Below, one piece after another: positions 7,842 to 16,221 of a stretch of DNA of 32,701 nucleotides (position 1 is its first letter; every line of letters starts with the position of its first letter). The position numbers and the translations under genes are program-made. Source of the stretch: Acidimicrobiaceae bacterium (lineage in GTDB: Bacteria > Actinomycetota > Acidimicrobiia > Acidimicrobiales > Bog-793); the NCBI GenBank assembly GCA_025463965.1, contig JAODBN010000104.1, forward strand, positions 1-32,701, written 5' to 3'. The notes under the pieces are model-generated. The model was given only the letters and a program-made list of their open reading frames with translations. It was not told the DNA's origin and made no database searches.

Positions 7842-9038
7842 ATGCATTCGGTGATCGACACCGTGGCCGCATGGCGAGCCGGCGGACTTCGGGTCGCCTG
7901 GGCCCGCGTCGTGGACACCGAAGGACCGAGCCCTCGCGCGGCGGGCGCCACGATGGCCGTGTCAGAAGACGGCAGGGTCGCCGGTTCTATCTCGGGCGGG
8001 TGCATCGACAGTACCGTCGTCGAGCGAGCGCAGGAACTTCTCGTAGCGGGCGGTTGCCAGCTAATCCGGTTCGGCTACTCGGACGACGAGGCCTTCTCGG
8101 TGGGCCAGACCTGTGGCGGAGTGGTGACGATCTTCATCTCGGGGACGCTGCCCGATGCCTACGACTCGTTTGAGGCGGCGTTCCGGCGATCCACATCGGC
8201 GGTGCTCGTGACGATCATCGACGGTGGTGATGGTCCCGTCTCTCAGGGCGCCTCGATGCTCGTGCACGGGGACGGTCGCTCGGAGGGCACCTTTGGCGAC
8301 GAGTGCCTCGATCGTGCTGTCATCAGTGAGGCGCTGGCAGTGCTCCCGACCTCACGTTCGTCGACTCGTGCCGTCAACTCCAAGATCGACGGACACTCTG
8401 CGGCGCCGGATGCTTTCTTTCACGCTCTCACCGTTCCCCCAAAGATGATCGTCATCGGGGCGGTGGACTTCGCTCTGGCACTCGCCAACCAGGCTCAGCT
8501 TCTCGGCTATGCCGTCACGATCTGCGATCCGAGGGCCACCTTCGCCACCCGGGAACGGTTCCCGACGGCCGGTGATGTCGTCGTTGACTGGCCGGACCGC
8601 TATCTGGCCTCGATCGGGACGACGCTCGGCCAACGCGATGCCGTCTGTGTCCTTTCGCATGAAGCACGCTTCGATGTCCCGGCGATCATGGCGGCGTTGA
8701 GCACAGAAGTGGGCTATGTCGGCGCTCTCGGCTCGAGGCGCACCACCGCAGATCGGCGCTCGCGTCTGCTCGACGCTGGCGCCGAACCGGCTGCCCTTGA
8801 CCGGCTGAACGCCCCGATCGGTCTCAACCTTGGCGCCCGGACGCCGGAGGAGACCGCGCTTTCGATATGCGCCGAGATCGTCGCCCTGCAGAATCGCCGC
8901 ATGGCCCTCCCGCTGCGCGAAGTAGACGGGCCGATTCAGGGAAGTCCTACGCCGTCGGGGACCAGCCCGGGTCGGCTCCGTGCCGACGTCGCCCAGCCGA
9001 CAACCGAGTGCTCTGTTTTCATGCCCTCGCGAACATGA
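7842..9038 (+). CDS. xdhC: XdhC/CoxI-family molybdenum cofactor maturation protein
   Basis: A 398-residue XdhC-type protein. The N-terminal XdhC/CoxI domain shows RVVDTEGPSPRAAGATMAV and GSISGGCIDSTV, followed by FGYSDDEAFSVGQTCGG; the C-terminal Rossmann-like domain contains ALGSRRTTADRRSRLL and LNLGARTPEETALSICAEIVA. Family members bind molybdenum cofactor, help form its sulfurated state and insert it into xanthine-dehydrogenase-type enzymes. It overlaps the MocA-like gene by four bases (ATGA) and most likely serves the Mo-hydroxylase at 13365-17021. The last 40 residues are weakly conserved in appearance. The ribosome site is weak. It is divergent from regulator 1; I see no GTATAC in the shared 260-base gap. 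Confidence 0.88.
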   Translation: MHSVIDTVAAWRAGGLRVAWARVVDTEGPSPRAAGATMAVSEDGRVAGSISGGCIDSTVVERAQELLVAGGCQLIRFGYSDDEAFSVGQTCGGVVTIFISGTLPDAYDSFEAAFRRSTSAVLVTIIDGGDGPVSQGASMLVHGDGRSEGTFGDECLDRAVISEALAVLPTSRSSTRAVNSKIDGHSAAPDAFFHALTVPPKMIVIGAVDFALALANQAQLLGYAVTICDPRATFATRERFPTAGDVVVDWPDRYLASIGTTLGQRDAVCVLSHEARFDVPAIMAALSTEVGYVGALGSRRTTADRRSRLLDAGAEPAALDRLNAPIGLNLGARTPEETALSICAEIVALQNRRMALPLREVDGPIQGSPTPSGTSPGRLRADVAQPTTECSVFMPSRT

Positions 9039-9601
9039 CGCCTGCGGCCATTCTCCTCGCCGCGGGCTCCGGAAGCCGGTACGCGGGTCCAAGCCACAAG
9101 CTGCTTGCGCCCATAGGAGGCCGGCCCGTCGTGGTCGCAGCGCTCCATGCCGTCCTGGCGGCAGGGTTCGACGAGGTGATCGTGGTGACCGGCGCGGCGG
9201 ACCTCAGCGCGGTCCTTCCTGACGCCGTCACGGTACTGGTGAACCCTCGGTGGCACCTCGGCCTCGCCAGCTCACTTTCTTTGGGCCTCGGGCACTGCCG
9301 CCGACGCGGGCACCGGGCCGCGGTGATCGGGCTCGGCGACATGCCATCGGTGGGGACAGCGGCTTGGAAAGCGGTGGCTGCATCGGAGGCTCCGATCGCC
9401 GTCGCCAGCTTCGCAGGACAGCGCCGCCCGCCCGTCCGCCTCGCCGAGGAGCAATGGAAGCTTCTGCCCCTGGAAGGTGACGTCGGCGCCCGCTCGCTCT
9501 GGTCGCAACCCGAAGCGGTCGAGATCCCGTGCGAGGGCGACCCCTGGGACGTCGACACGATCGCAGATCTCGCTCGTCTGCGCGCCGGGGCGGCGAGCTA
9601 G
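9035..9601 (+). CDS. mocA: MocA/MobA-like molybdenum cofactor nucleotidyltransferase
   Basis: A 188-residue NTP transferase. ATG 9035 overlaps the XdhC stop in ATGA; the longer ORF in the track is an upstream extension through XdhC. The N-terminal signature LAAGSGSRYAG with a later Lys (HKLL) binds nucleotide, and GLGDMPSV supplies the metal-binding Asp region. Relatives add CMP to molybdopterin to form the MCD cofactor used by xanthine-dehydrogenase-family enzymes. Coupling to xdhC and the nearby Mo-hydroxylase genes supports MocA rather than MobA function, but this is inference. Confidence 0.82.
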   Translation: MTPAAILLAAGSGSRYAGPSHKLLAPIGGRPVVVAALHAVLAAGFDEVIVVTGAADLSAVLPDAVTVLVNPRWHLGLASSLSLGLGHCRRRGHRAAVIGLGDMPSVGTAAWKAVAASEAPIAVASFAGQRRPPVRLAEEQWKLLPLEGDVGARSLWSQPEAVEIPCEGDPWDVDTIADLARLRAGAAS

Positions 9602-9608
9602 TCCATCA

Positions 9609-9625
9609 CCCCGAGGCGATCGGGG
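9609..9625. terminator. Hairpin between convergent mocA-like and MFS genes
   Basis: CCCCGA-GGCGA-TCGGGG starts eight bases after the mocA-like stop, in the 93-base gap between convergent genes. No T-run is present. Confidence 0.4.
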
Positions 9626-9694
9626 GCCCAACGATCTCCCGGGCGCGAAGCGTCATCTAAGCCTCTCGGGCTGCCCGTCGAGCCGAAGGCCCAC

Positions 9695-10978
9695 TCAGGG
9701 CGAGAGCTCGACCTCAGGAGCATCCGTCGTCCGGCGGGCGAGGATCGCGCCGATCCCTGCGGCGGCAAAACAGGCCGCCGCCCCGACCATCAGCGCGACA
9801 CGAGCACTCGCCGCCGCGACGACCCACCCGATCACCGGCCCTCCGATCGGCGTCGTTCCCTGGAACGCCATCGACCACAGCGACATCGCCCGCCCGCGCA
9901 TGGAGAGCTCGGACCCCAGCTGCACCGTCGAGTTGCTGACCGTGATGAACGAGATGCTGAAGACTCCGACCGCTATCAGAGCGACGTACTCGACAGCTAC
10001 CACCGGGGCGACGGCGGCTGCCACGTTCGCGGAACCGAATCCCACTGCGGCGACGAGAAGCGCCCGGGCTCCGACGCGCTTCTTCCCCGCTGTGAGAACG
10101 CCGCCGGCAACTGCACCGAGGCCCATCGTCGCGTACATGAACCCGAAGGTCCGAGAACCGCTGTGGAACGTCTGGGTCGCGACGAGCGGCAACGACACGG
10201 GGTACTCGTAAGTGAACGTACCGATGATGACCATCATCAGGATCGCCATCGAGAGCTCCCTGCTCTTCTTGGCGTAGCGGATGCCAGCACGAAGCTGGCC
10301 CGAACTTCTGGCCAGAAAGGGAACCTTGTTGAGGGTGGCCTTGTCCATGGTCTTGAGTGCCAAGATCACCGCCAAAAAGGTGGCGGCATTGACCACGAAG
10401 CAGATTGCGACGCCAGCTACCGCTATCACGACCCCCGCGATCGCGGGCCCGATGGCCCGCGCCGCATTGATCATGATCGCGGTGAGGCTGACGGCATTCG
10501 GGACATCGTCTGGGCCGACCAGTTCATAGAGGATCGCCTGGCGGGACGGGAGGTCGAACGCCGTGGTGAAGCCGAGCACCGACGCGAGCACGCAGATCTC
10601 CCAATAGCGGGTGACGTGACTGAGCGTGAGGACCGCGAGCACGACTGCCTGGAAGGCCATGATTGCCTGCAGCAAAATCTGCAGGCGCCGACGGTCGACT
10701 CGATCGATGATGACGCCGGCGTAGGCACCGAGGAGAAGCAGTGGCAGCGTCTGGAGCGCAATGACGATTCCGAGCCTCGAGCTCGAGTGCGTCAGGCTTA
10801 GGACTAGCCACGACTGTGCCGCCGCCTGCATCCAGGTTCCCACCAGGGACGTCGACTGCCCGAAGAAGTACCTCCGGAAATTCGGCAGGCGAAGAGAGGA
10901 GAACCTCCCCCGCTCGGCCGGACCAAGGGTGCTCGCAGTGGTGCGGTCGCCCGACTCGATCATCGAGGCGGAGTCCAC
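9695..10978 (-). CDS. MFS transporter, MFS_3/EntS-like
   Basis: A 427-residue protein with about twelve membrane segments. NFRRYFFGQSTSLVGTWMQ and the loop IIDRVDRRRL are typical of the MFS_3 (enterobactin-exporter-like) group, as is DLPSRQAILYELVGPDDVPNAV. GTG 10978 is the longest start; ATG 10963 is an alternative, and neither has a strong ribosome site. Relatives mostly export small molecules or drugs. It may export an intermediate or move substrate for the catabolic island, but it has no shared operator and could be unrelated. Confidence 0.82.
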   Translation of the reverse strand: MDSASMIESGDRTTASTLGPAERGRFSSLRLPNFRRYFFGQSTSLVGTWMQAAAQSWLVLSLTHSSSRLGIVIALQTLPLLLLGAYAGVIIDRVDRRRLQILLQAIMAFQAVVLAVLTLSHVTRYWEICVLASVLGFTTAFDLPSRQAILYELVGPDDVPNAVSLTAIMINAARAIGPAIAGVVIAVAGVAICFVVNAATFLAVILALKTMDKATLNKVPFLARSSGQLRAGIRYAKKSRELSMAILMMVIIGTFTYEYPVSLPLVATQTFHSGSRTFGFMYATMGLGAVAGGVLTAGKKRVGARALLVAAVGFGSANVAAAVAPVVAVEYVALIAVGVFSISFITVSNSTVQLGSELSMRGRAMSLWSMAFQGTTPIGGPVIGWVVAAASARVALMVGAAACFAAAGIGAILARRTTDAPEVELSP

Positions 10979-11100
10979 AGTGCCGACGGGCGGCCCGACG
11001 GGGCGCGGTCGGTCAGTGGTCCTGGGTACCCGGTCGCCACACTCGTCACCGCCTTGCGTACGGTCGCAACTGCCGAGAGCCCTTGCGGACGCTCCCGTCG

Positions 11101-11115
11101 CCCCGCAGCGCGGGG
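11101..11115 (-). terminator. Hairpin downstream of the cupin-AAA operon
   Basis: CCCCGC-AGC-GCGGGG is a perfect six-pair hairpin about 55 bases beyond the AAA ATPase stop on the minus strand. No U-run. Confidence 0.35.
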
Positions 11116-11124
11116 GTGGTCCTA

Positions 11125-11137
11125 GTTGTCGAACAAC
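11125..11137. promoter_or_regulatory. Short palindrome upstream of the MFS gene
   Basis: GTTGTCGAACAAC is a 13-base perfect inverted repeat (GTTGT-CGA-ACAAC) about 150 bases upstream of the MFS start. It could be an operator; it does not match the GTATAC motif. Confidence 0.3.
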
Positions 11138-11168
11138 GTTCTCCGGCGGACAGCCGTCGTCGTTGGCG

Positions 11169-12071
11169 CTACGAAGCGCTGATGGCGCGCTCGAGATCGT
11201 CCATGTTCAGCGCCCTGCTTCCCAGCGCAAGATCCGTACCACCGCTGACCATCGCCCGGAACACGAGCTTGCGCACTTGGCGCGCGTCAATCGAACGCTC
11301 CGCCAAGCGATCGGCCAGTGATTGCAGCCGGTCTCCTGCCAGGTCCATCGTGGTGTTGGGCAGTTCGCTGAGGCTGTCGCGCAGGATCTCGACGATCGCG
11401 TCGGCCGAAGGGGGGCCCAAGACCTCGAGGATGTCCACTCGGGACAAGACTGCCTCGTCGACAGCCTCGGGGAAGTTCGTCGTGGCGACGAACACCACGT
11501 TCGGGTGAGCACGTGCCACGTGGTCCAGCCCCGTCAGCACTGCTTCGGTCGAGCGATGGACATCCGCCGGGTTGGTGTCGGTCGACGTCCATCGTCTACT
11601 TACTGCAAGCCCCTCGACCTCGTCGATGAGCACCACGACCGGCGCGCCGTCGTGCGCGACGTCGGGGATCGCCCGTTCGAACAGTCGAGCGATTCCCCGC
11701 TGGGACTGGCCCAACAGCTCGCTCGGCAGCGCGTGTGGGTCGATGAGAACGAACCGCACGCCTGAGGCGATACCACGTTGGCGCAGCTCCCTCGCCGCGC
11801 GGTCGGCGAGCCCATGCGCCAACGTGGTCTTGCCGGTTCCGGGCGGCCCACTCAGAAGGATCAGGCCGTGAACCGGGAGTCCAACATCCGACATCTTCCT
11901 GCCAGGACCGAGGCAGAACAGCATCGCATTCAGGAGACGCTCCTTCACCCCGGGCGGGGTGATGATCCGGTCCCATCGTTCGGTCCACTGGTCAGCTGGC
12001 AGATCGACGAGGGCGGAGATGCCCGCCTGACGGTTGGCAGGAGAGAGCTCGAATGCGGACTCGTTGCTCAC
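11169..12071 (-). CDS. TRIP13/Pch2-like AAA+ ATPase coupled to the bicupin gene
   Basis: GTG 12071 overlaps the cupin stop (GTGA), giving 300 residues; the ORF track start at 12260 lies inside the cupin gene. It has a single AAA+ module: Walker A GPPGTGKT (75-82), Walker B VVVLIDE (145-151), sensor 1 around ATTN (196-199) and an arginine finger in LSRVDI. The stretch VLTGLDHVARAHPNVVFVATTN with FPEAVDEAVLSRVDI resembles the remodeller family TRIP13/Pch2, which unfolds HORMA-domain proteins, more than MoxR or FtsH. No HORMA protein, cyclase or CBASS effector is nearby. The N-terminal ~65 residues may serve as a substrate-recognition part. Translational coupling suggests it acts on the cupin protein or another enzyme of the island as a remodeller or activase; that is inference. 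Confidence 0.75.
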   Translation of the reverse strand: MSNESAFELSPANRQAGISALVDLPADQWTERWDRIITPPGVKERLLNAMLFCLGPGRKMSDVGLPVHGLILLSGPPGTGKTTLAHGLADRAARELRQRGIASGVRFVLIDPHALPSELLGQSQRGIARLFERAIPDVAHDGAPVVVLIDEVEGLAVSRRWTSTDTNPADVHRSTEAVLTGLDHVARAHPNVVFVATTNFPEAVDEAVLSRVDILEVLGPPSADAIVEILRDSLSELPNTTMDLAGDRLQSLADRLAERSIDARQVRKLVFRAMVSGGTDLALGSRALNMDDLERAISAS

Positions 12072-13105
12072 TCGGGACGCCCGGCATCCTTGTCCGGCCA
12101 CTGGATGCCGGACAGATCGGGGGCATCCAGCTTGGGCAGCTCGGACCACAGGTCCATCGGGTCGAGCAGGACGCGCATTAGATCGTAGAGGGCGTCGAAG
12201 TTGTGCACCCGGATCAAGCGAGCGGTGTTGTTCTTGTCGTCGTTGAAGTGTTGGTGCCATGCCCAGTGGTCGACGACCACGAGGTCACCAGGCCCCCACT
12301 CGTAGGACACGTCATCGATGTCGCTGTGGCCATGGCCGCTCACCACGTGGAGCCATGCTTCGCCACCGTGGCGGTGCCGTGATTGCCAGAGTCCGGGGGC
12401 AAGCTCGTGCATGACCGCGGTCAGGCCGGAAGTGCGGAACCCGATCGACTGGTCAACGAGAAATGCGCTTCTCGCCCCCCGCTTGGTGACGCGAGGCGTG
12501 ACCTCGTCCCAGCGCGTGATCAAGCGCCGGTCTTCGGTTGACTGGGTCTCCGCGAGCCGCTCGGACCGGCGGGCATAGCCGTCGGAGCCGGGCACCTTGA
12601 CGGTGCGAGGCGCCAGCGGGAGGTCCTTCACCGGCGTGTCCCCGCCGTCTTCGAGCATCGCCATGCCGAGGGCCTCGTGCATGGGCTGCACGCTCCAGGT
12701 CACAAAGCGGGCGTCGGTGGCCCCTTCGTTGCCATGTCGGTGCCAGGCCCATGCGGGCAGGTGGACGGTGTCCCAGGGACGCCACTGGATGCGAACGCCG
12801 TCGATCTCGGTCCAACCCGATCCTGACGTCACGAACATCATGGCGTCCCACGAGTGCCGGTGAATCGTCGAGGTGTTGCCTGCCGGGATCTCGTGCAAGG
12901 TCGCGTCGAGCACCTTGGTCGGGCTCTCCCCGTCAGCGCCCATGTAGACGCCCCGCCGCATCCGGCGGGCGGGCGAGTCCTCGAGCTTCACGTCGGCTTC
13001 TCGGATGATCGTCCGGCGATACTTCCGCCAGTCCTCGACCACCTGGGCACGTCGCTGCTTCTGCACCTCGTAATGCGTCACCGTCTGCGTCACGGTTTTA
13101 GCCAA
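12068..13105 (-). CDS. Double-cupin protein, gentisate-dioxygenase-like
   Basis: The ORF track start (13207) lies upstream of the predicted promoter. TTG 13105, seven bases after GGAGG, gives 345 residues and a leader of about 22 bases. Cupin 1 has HRHSWDAMMFVTSG and later AWHRHGNEG; cupin 2 has RHRHGGEAWLHVVSG and DHWAWHQHFND, so both barrels keep a HxH...E/D...H set that can bind Fe(II) or another metal. The layout is like gentisate/1-hydroxy-2-naphthoate dioxygenases that open aromatic rings, but it is too divergent for a substrate call. It is the first gene of a two-gene operon with the AAA+ ATPase, beside the Mo-hydroxylase operon, and could open a ring hydroxylated by that enzyme. Non-catalytic metal-binding roles cannot be excluded. 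Confidence 0.72.
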   Translation of the reverse strand: MAKTVTQTVTHYEVQKQRRAQVVEDWRKYRRTIIREADVKLEDSPARRMRRGVYMGADGESPTKVLDATLHEIPAGNTSTIHRHSWDAMMFVTSGSGWTEIDGVRIQWRPWDTVHLPAWAWHRHGNEGATDARFVTWSVQPMHEALGMAMLEDGGDTPVKDLPLAPRTVKVPGSDGYARRSERLAETQSTEDRRLITRWDEVTPRVTKRGARSAFLVDQSIGFRTSGLTAVMHELAPGLWQSRHRHGGEAWLHVVSGHGHSDIDDVSYEWGPGDLVVVDHWAWHQHFNDDKNNTARLIRVHNFDALYDLMRVLLDPMDLWSELPKLDAPDLSGIQWPDKDAGRPE

Positions 13106-13133
13106 AGCAACCCCTCCAGGCTCGGATCGCCGA

Positions 13134-13163
13134 AGTATAATGGATACATTCCAGCTCCGGCAA
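13134..13163 (-). promoter_or_regulatory. Promoter of the bicupin-AAA operon with GTAT-N5-ATAC repeat
   Basis: Minus strand: -35 TTGCCG (13163-13158), 18-base spacer, -10 TATACT (13139-13134), with a start near 13127. The inverted repeat GTATAATGGATAC (13135-13147) covers the -10. Its TGGATACAT part is also present in the LLM-2 promoter (22204-22232, as GGATACAT). The 13106-13364 gap otherwise holds a further related word, GATACATCATGG (13314-13325), and no gene. Confidence 0.5.
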
Positions 13164-13364
13164 TGCGCCGACCGTCGAAAATGACGCTTCTCGAGAAACC
13201 AGGGCACAACCCAAGCAACGCCCGATCCCAGGCATTTTCAGGGTTCTTGGTATGCAAAGCAACGTCTTCATCGAGACGCCGTCCGACCCGTCACGAGCCT
13301 CGTACTGCAGACCGATACATCATGGACCCCGTGCGACGCGGCCGGGCCATCTCCGTCGAGCGGC

Positions 13365-15728
13365 TCACTCGTCGTCTGTCCGATCCGAGATCAACCGCCA
13401 GACACGCTCAGGCGTAAGCGGAATGCGATCGGGCCACCGGCCGATCGCCCGAGCCACCGCCGTGACGACGGCCGCTGCGATCGGATTCAAAGACCCTTCC
13501 CCCGAGCCCTTGGCACCGTACGGACCGACTCCGTCACGCCGCTCTGCCAGCATCAAGTCGATCCGCGACGGCAGGTCTCGCATGCGTGGAATCCGGTAGT
13601 CGACCAGGTTGGGGTTGACCACCTGGGGTCCGTCGTAGATGAGCTCTTCGAACAGCGAGAGACCGAGGCCCTGGGTAGCCGCGCCGAGATCCTGCGCTTC
13701 TACAGCCTGAGGATTGATGGCGAAACCTACATCCCCGACCGTCGCCAACTGCTCGACGGTGACGGCGCCGGTCTCGGGATCGATCCTGCAGCCGACACCG
13801 ACCATCCCGATCTCCCAGAACGGTGGCATCTGCTTGGTCACACCGGAGCGCCGCACCGTGCCCACTCCGGTCACCTCACCGGCCGAGGCCCCGAACCACT
13901 TCTTGACGATCTCGCCGTAGCGAAGGATCCTGTTGTCTTCGAGGGAGAAGCCACCGGGGCACTGGGTGATCGTGTCGATGTCGACGTTCTCCACTTCCGC
14001 CGCCATCGCCCGCATCTTGGAGAGCGCGTCGGCACAAGCCCTCTGGAGAGCAAGGCCGGCGAGGGTGGTCGTACGACTTGCTCCCGTGGTGCGCTCGTAG
14101 GCGGTCGAACCGGTGTCGGACTGGCGCACCGCGACCTGTCGCAGCTCGATGCCGAACTCCTCAGCAGCGATCTGTCCGAGCAATGAGCGGCTTCCCTGGC
14201 CCATCTCGGTCGATCCGCTGAGGACGATCACCGAGCCGTCCGTCTCTACTCGCACGGCTGCGGTCGACACGGGAAAGGCGCCGGCGTCGGAGGCAGAGCA
14301 AGCGAACCCCACCCCGTACCACTTCGTATTCGACGGCTCACCCATCTTCAAGGCCGAGAGGAGCATCTCGAGATCGGCGGGAAGATCCGCGTCGATCCCC
14401 CGCTTGCCTTGCAGGATCTCCTCGCCGGGCTGCACCAGATTCCGGCGGCGGATCTCTGCGGAGTCGATGCCGAGCTCCTCGGCGGCACGCTCGAGGTTGG
14501 TCTCGCCAGCAAGCACACCCTGAGGGGCACCGAAGCCCCGGTAGGACGACGCCGGAGACGTGTTGGTGTAGATCGAGCGGCCACGGACGCGCAGGTTGGG
14601 GACACGGTACGGGCCGAAGCAGCGATTGACCGACTTCGCGATCACGAGCGGGCTGTTGTCCGCATATGCGCCGGAGTCCATGACGATGTCGAACTCGCGA
14701 GCAATGAACCGGCCGTCGGCATCGAGGGCGCTACGTACCTTGACCACCGCGGAGTCGACACGCGTCGTGTAGATGGACTCTTCGACGTCCAAGACGAGCT
14801 TCACCGGCCTGCCGACGTGCCACGAGGCGACCGCAGCGAGCGGCTCGACCTTCGTGTACGACTTCGACCCGTAGCCGCCACCAAGGTACGGTGCGCGGAC
14901 CGTGACCGCCGAAAGCGGGAGGCCGAACACCCTCGCGAGGTCGTCACGGACCATGAACGGGTGCTGTGCGGTGCTGTCGACCTCCAGCCGACCGTTGGCG
15001 TAGGACGCGATCGCGTTGTAGGGCTCCATGGCGTACGCGTACAGCATGGGAAAGTGCATCGAGCTCTCGACGACGACCGCGGCCGACTCCCATGCAGCGT
15101 CGACGTCGCCCCACTCGAGCGTCACCTCGTGCGCGACGTTGTCGACCCGGGGCCCACCCTCTGGCGAGCCCGCGCCCTCGCCCGGGCTGAGGTTGTCCAC
15201 GTCCAGAAGCGGCAGGTCTACTTCGTGGACCAGCACCGCCCCAGCGGCGAGGGCGTCCTCCGCCGTGATCACCGCGGGCAGGTCCTCGTACTCGACCTGA
15301 ACGAGCTCGAGCGCGTCAGCTGCAGCCGCCTCGGTTTCTGCGACGACGAGTGCGACTGGCTCGCCGTAGTAGCGGACCTTGCCGTTCGCGAGGATCTCGT
15401 GATCGGCAACGATGTGCCCGAATCGCGAGCAGAGCCCCGTGAGGGTGTCGCAAGTCAGCACGGCGACGACTCCCGGCGCCGAGCGAGCGGCATCAGTGTC
15501 GATGGCGAGGATTCGGGCGTGTGCCCTGGTCGATCGGACGATCTTCGCGGAGGCCGATCCGCTGCGCCGCAGGTCTACGCAGTAGACCGCCGCGCCGGTC
15601 ACCTTCTCGAGGAGGTCGGGCCGGAGCACCGAGTGTCCGACATACGCGTGGCCGGACTCTTGGCGAGCCCCCTGGCCGTGCTCGCCCGAGCCGTCGAGGC
15701 TCGAGGAAATCTGGCCCACGTCAGCCAT
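13365..15728 (-). CDS. Molybdopterin-binding subunit of a xanthine-dehydrogenase-family hydroxylase
   Basis: ATG 15728 overlaps the 2Fe-2S subunit stop by eight bases and gives 787 residues. The N-terminal a/b hammerhead starts at LRPDLLEKVTGAAVYCVDL; the Mo domains show LGGGYGSK, SYRGFGAPQG, EMGQGSRS and the C-terminal GSGEGSLNP, with the catalytic Glu in GEG. The CO-dehydrogenase active-site loop (VAYRCSFR) is absent, so this is a hydroxylase of the xanthine/nicotinate/quinoline type rather than a CO dehydrogenase. It would take electrons from a carbon next to a ring nitrogen (or an aldehyde) and pass them to the small and FAD subunits. Last gene of the seven-gene operon; XdhC and MocA-like genes nearby would mature it. 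Substrate unknown. Confidence 0.88.
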   Translation of the reverse strand: MADVGQISSSLDGSGEHGQGARQESGHAYVGHSVLRPDLLEKVTGAAVYCVDLRRSGSASAKIVRSTRAHARILAIDTDAARSAPGVVAVLTCDTLTGLCSRFGHIVADHEILANGKVRYYGEPVALVVAETEAAAADALELVQVEYEDLPAVITAEDALAAGAVLVHEVDLPLLDVDNLSPGEGAGSPEGGPRVDNVAHEVTLEWGDVDAAWESAAVVVESSMHFPMLYAYAMEPYNAIASYANGRLEVDSTAQHPFMVRDDLARVFGLPLSAVTVRAPYLGGGYGSKSYTKVEPLAAVASWHVGRPVKLVLDVEESIYTTRVDSAVVKVRSALDADGRFIAREFDIVMDSGAYADNSPLVIAKSVNRCFGPYRVPNLRVRGRSIYTNTSPASSYRGFGAPQGVLAGETNLERAAEELGIDSAEIRRRNLVQPGEEILQGKRGIDADLPADLEMLLSALKMGEPSNTKWYGVGFACSASDAGAFPVSTAAVRVETDGSVIVLSGSTEMGQGSRSLLGQIAAEEFGIELRQVAVRQSDTGSTAYERTTGASRTTTLAGLALQRACADALSKMRAMAAEVENVDIDTITQCPGGFSLEDNRILRYGEIVKKWFGASAGEVTGVGTVRRSGVTKQMPPFWEIGMVGVGCRIDPETGAVTVEQLATVGDVGFAINPQAVEAQDLGAATQGLGLSLFEELIYDGPQVVNPNLVDYRIPRMRDLPSRIDLMLAERRDGVGPYGAKGSGEGSLNPIAAAVVTAVARAIGRWPDRIPLTPERVWRLISDRTDDE

Positions 15729-16221
15729 TCTCGCCTGCCTTGATCCCCTGGAGCACCCGCGCCGCCTGCTCGACCGCGGCAACGATCGGCGCGTAGCCGG
15801 TGCATCGACACAGATTGCCGTCCAGGTGCTCCAGGATCTCCTCCCGACTCGGCTGAGGAGTGCTGTCGAGGAGCGCCTTGGCCATCATGATGAAGCCGGG
15901 CGTGCAAAAGCCACACTGGAGAGCCATCTTTTCGACGAACGCGCGCTGCAGGGGATGGAGCTCGCCGTCGCGGGCCAGCCCCTCGATCGTGGTTACCGCC
16001 TTCCCGTCCACGTCCACCGCTAGGTACGTGCACGCGCTGACGGGCTCACCGGCGACGAGCACCGTGCAGGCGCCACAGATCTGCACGTCACAGCTCACCT
16101 TCGTGCCGGTCAGTGCGAGGTCCTCACGCAGCCAGTGCGCCAGGGTCGTCCGGACGTCGATCGCCTGGGTGATCGAGTTGCCGTTGACCGTGCAAGCGAT
16201 CTCCAAAGAGGTGACGCTCAC
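15721..16221 (-). CDS. 2Fe-2S subunit of the Mo-hydroxylase
   Basis: GTG 16221 overlaps the FAD-subunit stop in GTGA, giving 166 residues. The plant-type ferredoxin domain has CDVQICGACTVLVAG, followed by a C-terminal helical domain with QCGFCTPGF and GNLCRCTGY, which hold the two 2Fe-2S clusters. It carries electrons from the Mo site to FAD. All cluster cysteines are present. Confidence 0.93.
   Translation of the reverse strand: MSVTSLEIACTVNGNSITQAIDVRTTLAHWLREDLALTGTKVSCDVQICGACTVLVAGEPVSACTYLAVDVDGKAVTTIEGLARDGELHPLQRAFVEKMALQCGFCTPGFIMMAKALLDSTPQPSREEILEHLDGNLCRCTGYAPIVAAVEQAARVLQGIKAGENG

Noticed and set aside
11169-12071. CBASS Cap6 component of an anti-phage system
   Set aside because: No HORMA protein, cyclase or effector lies nearby; its overlapping partner is a bicupin protein.
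14409-15743. 444-residue plus-strand ORF opposite the Mo subunit
   Set aside because: Shadow of the Mo-hydroxylase gene, which carries clear family motifs in the other strand.
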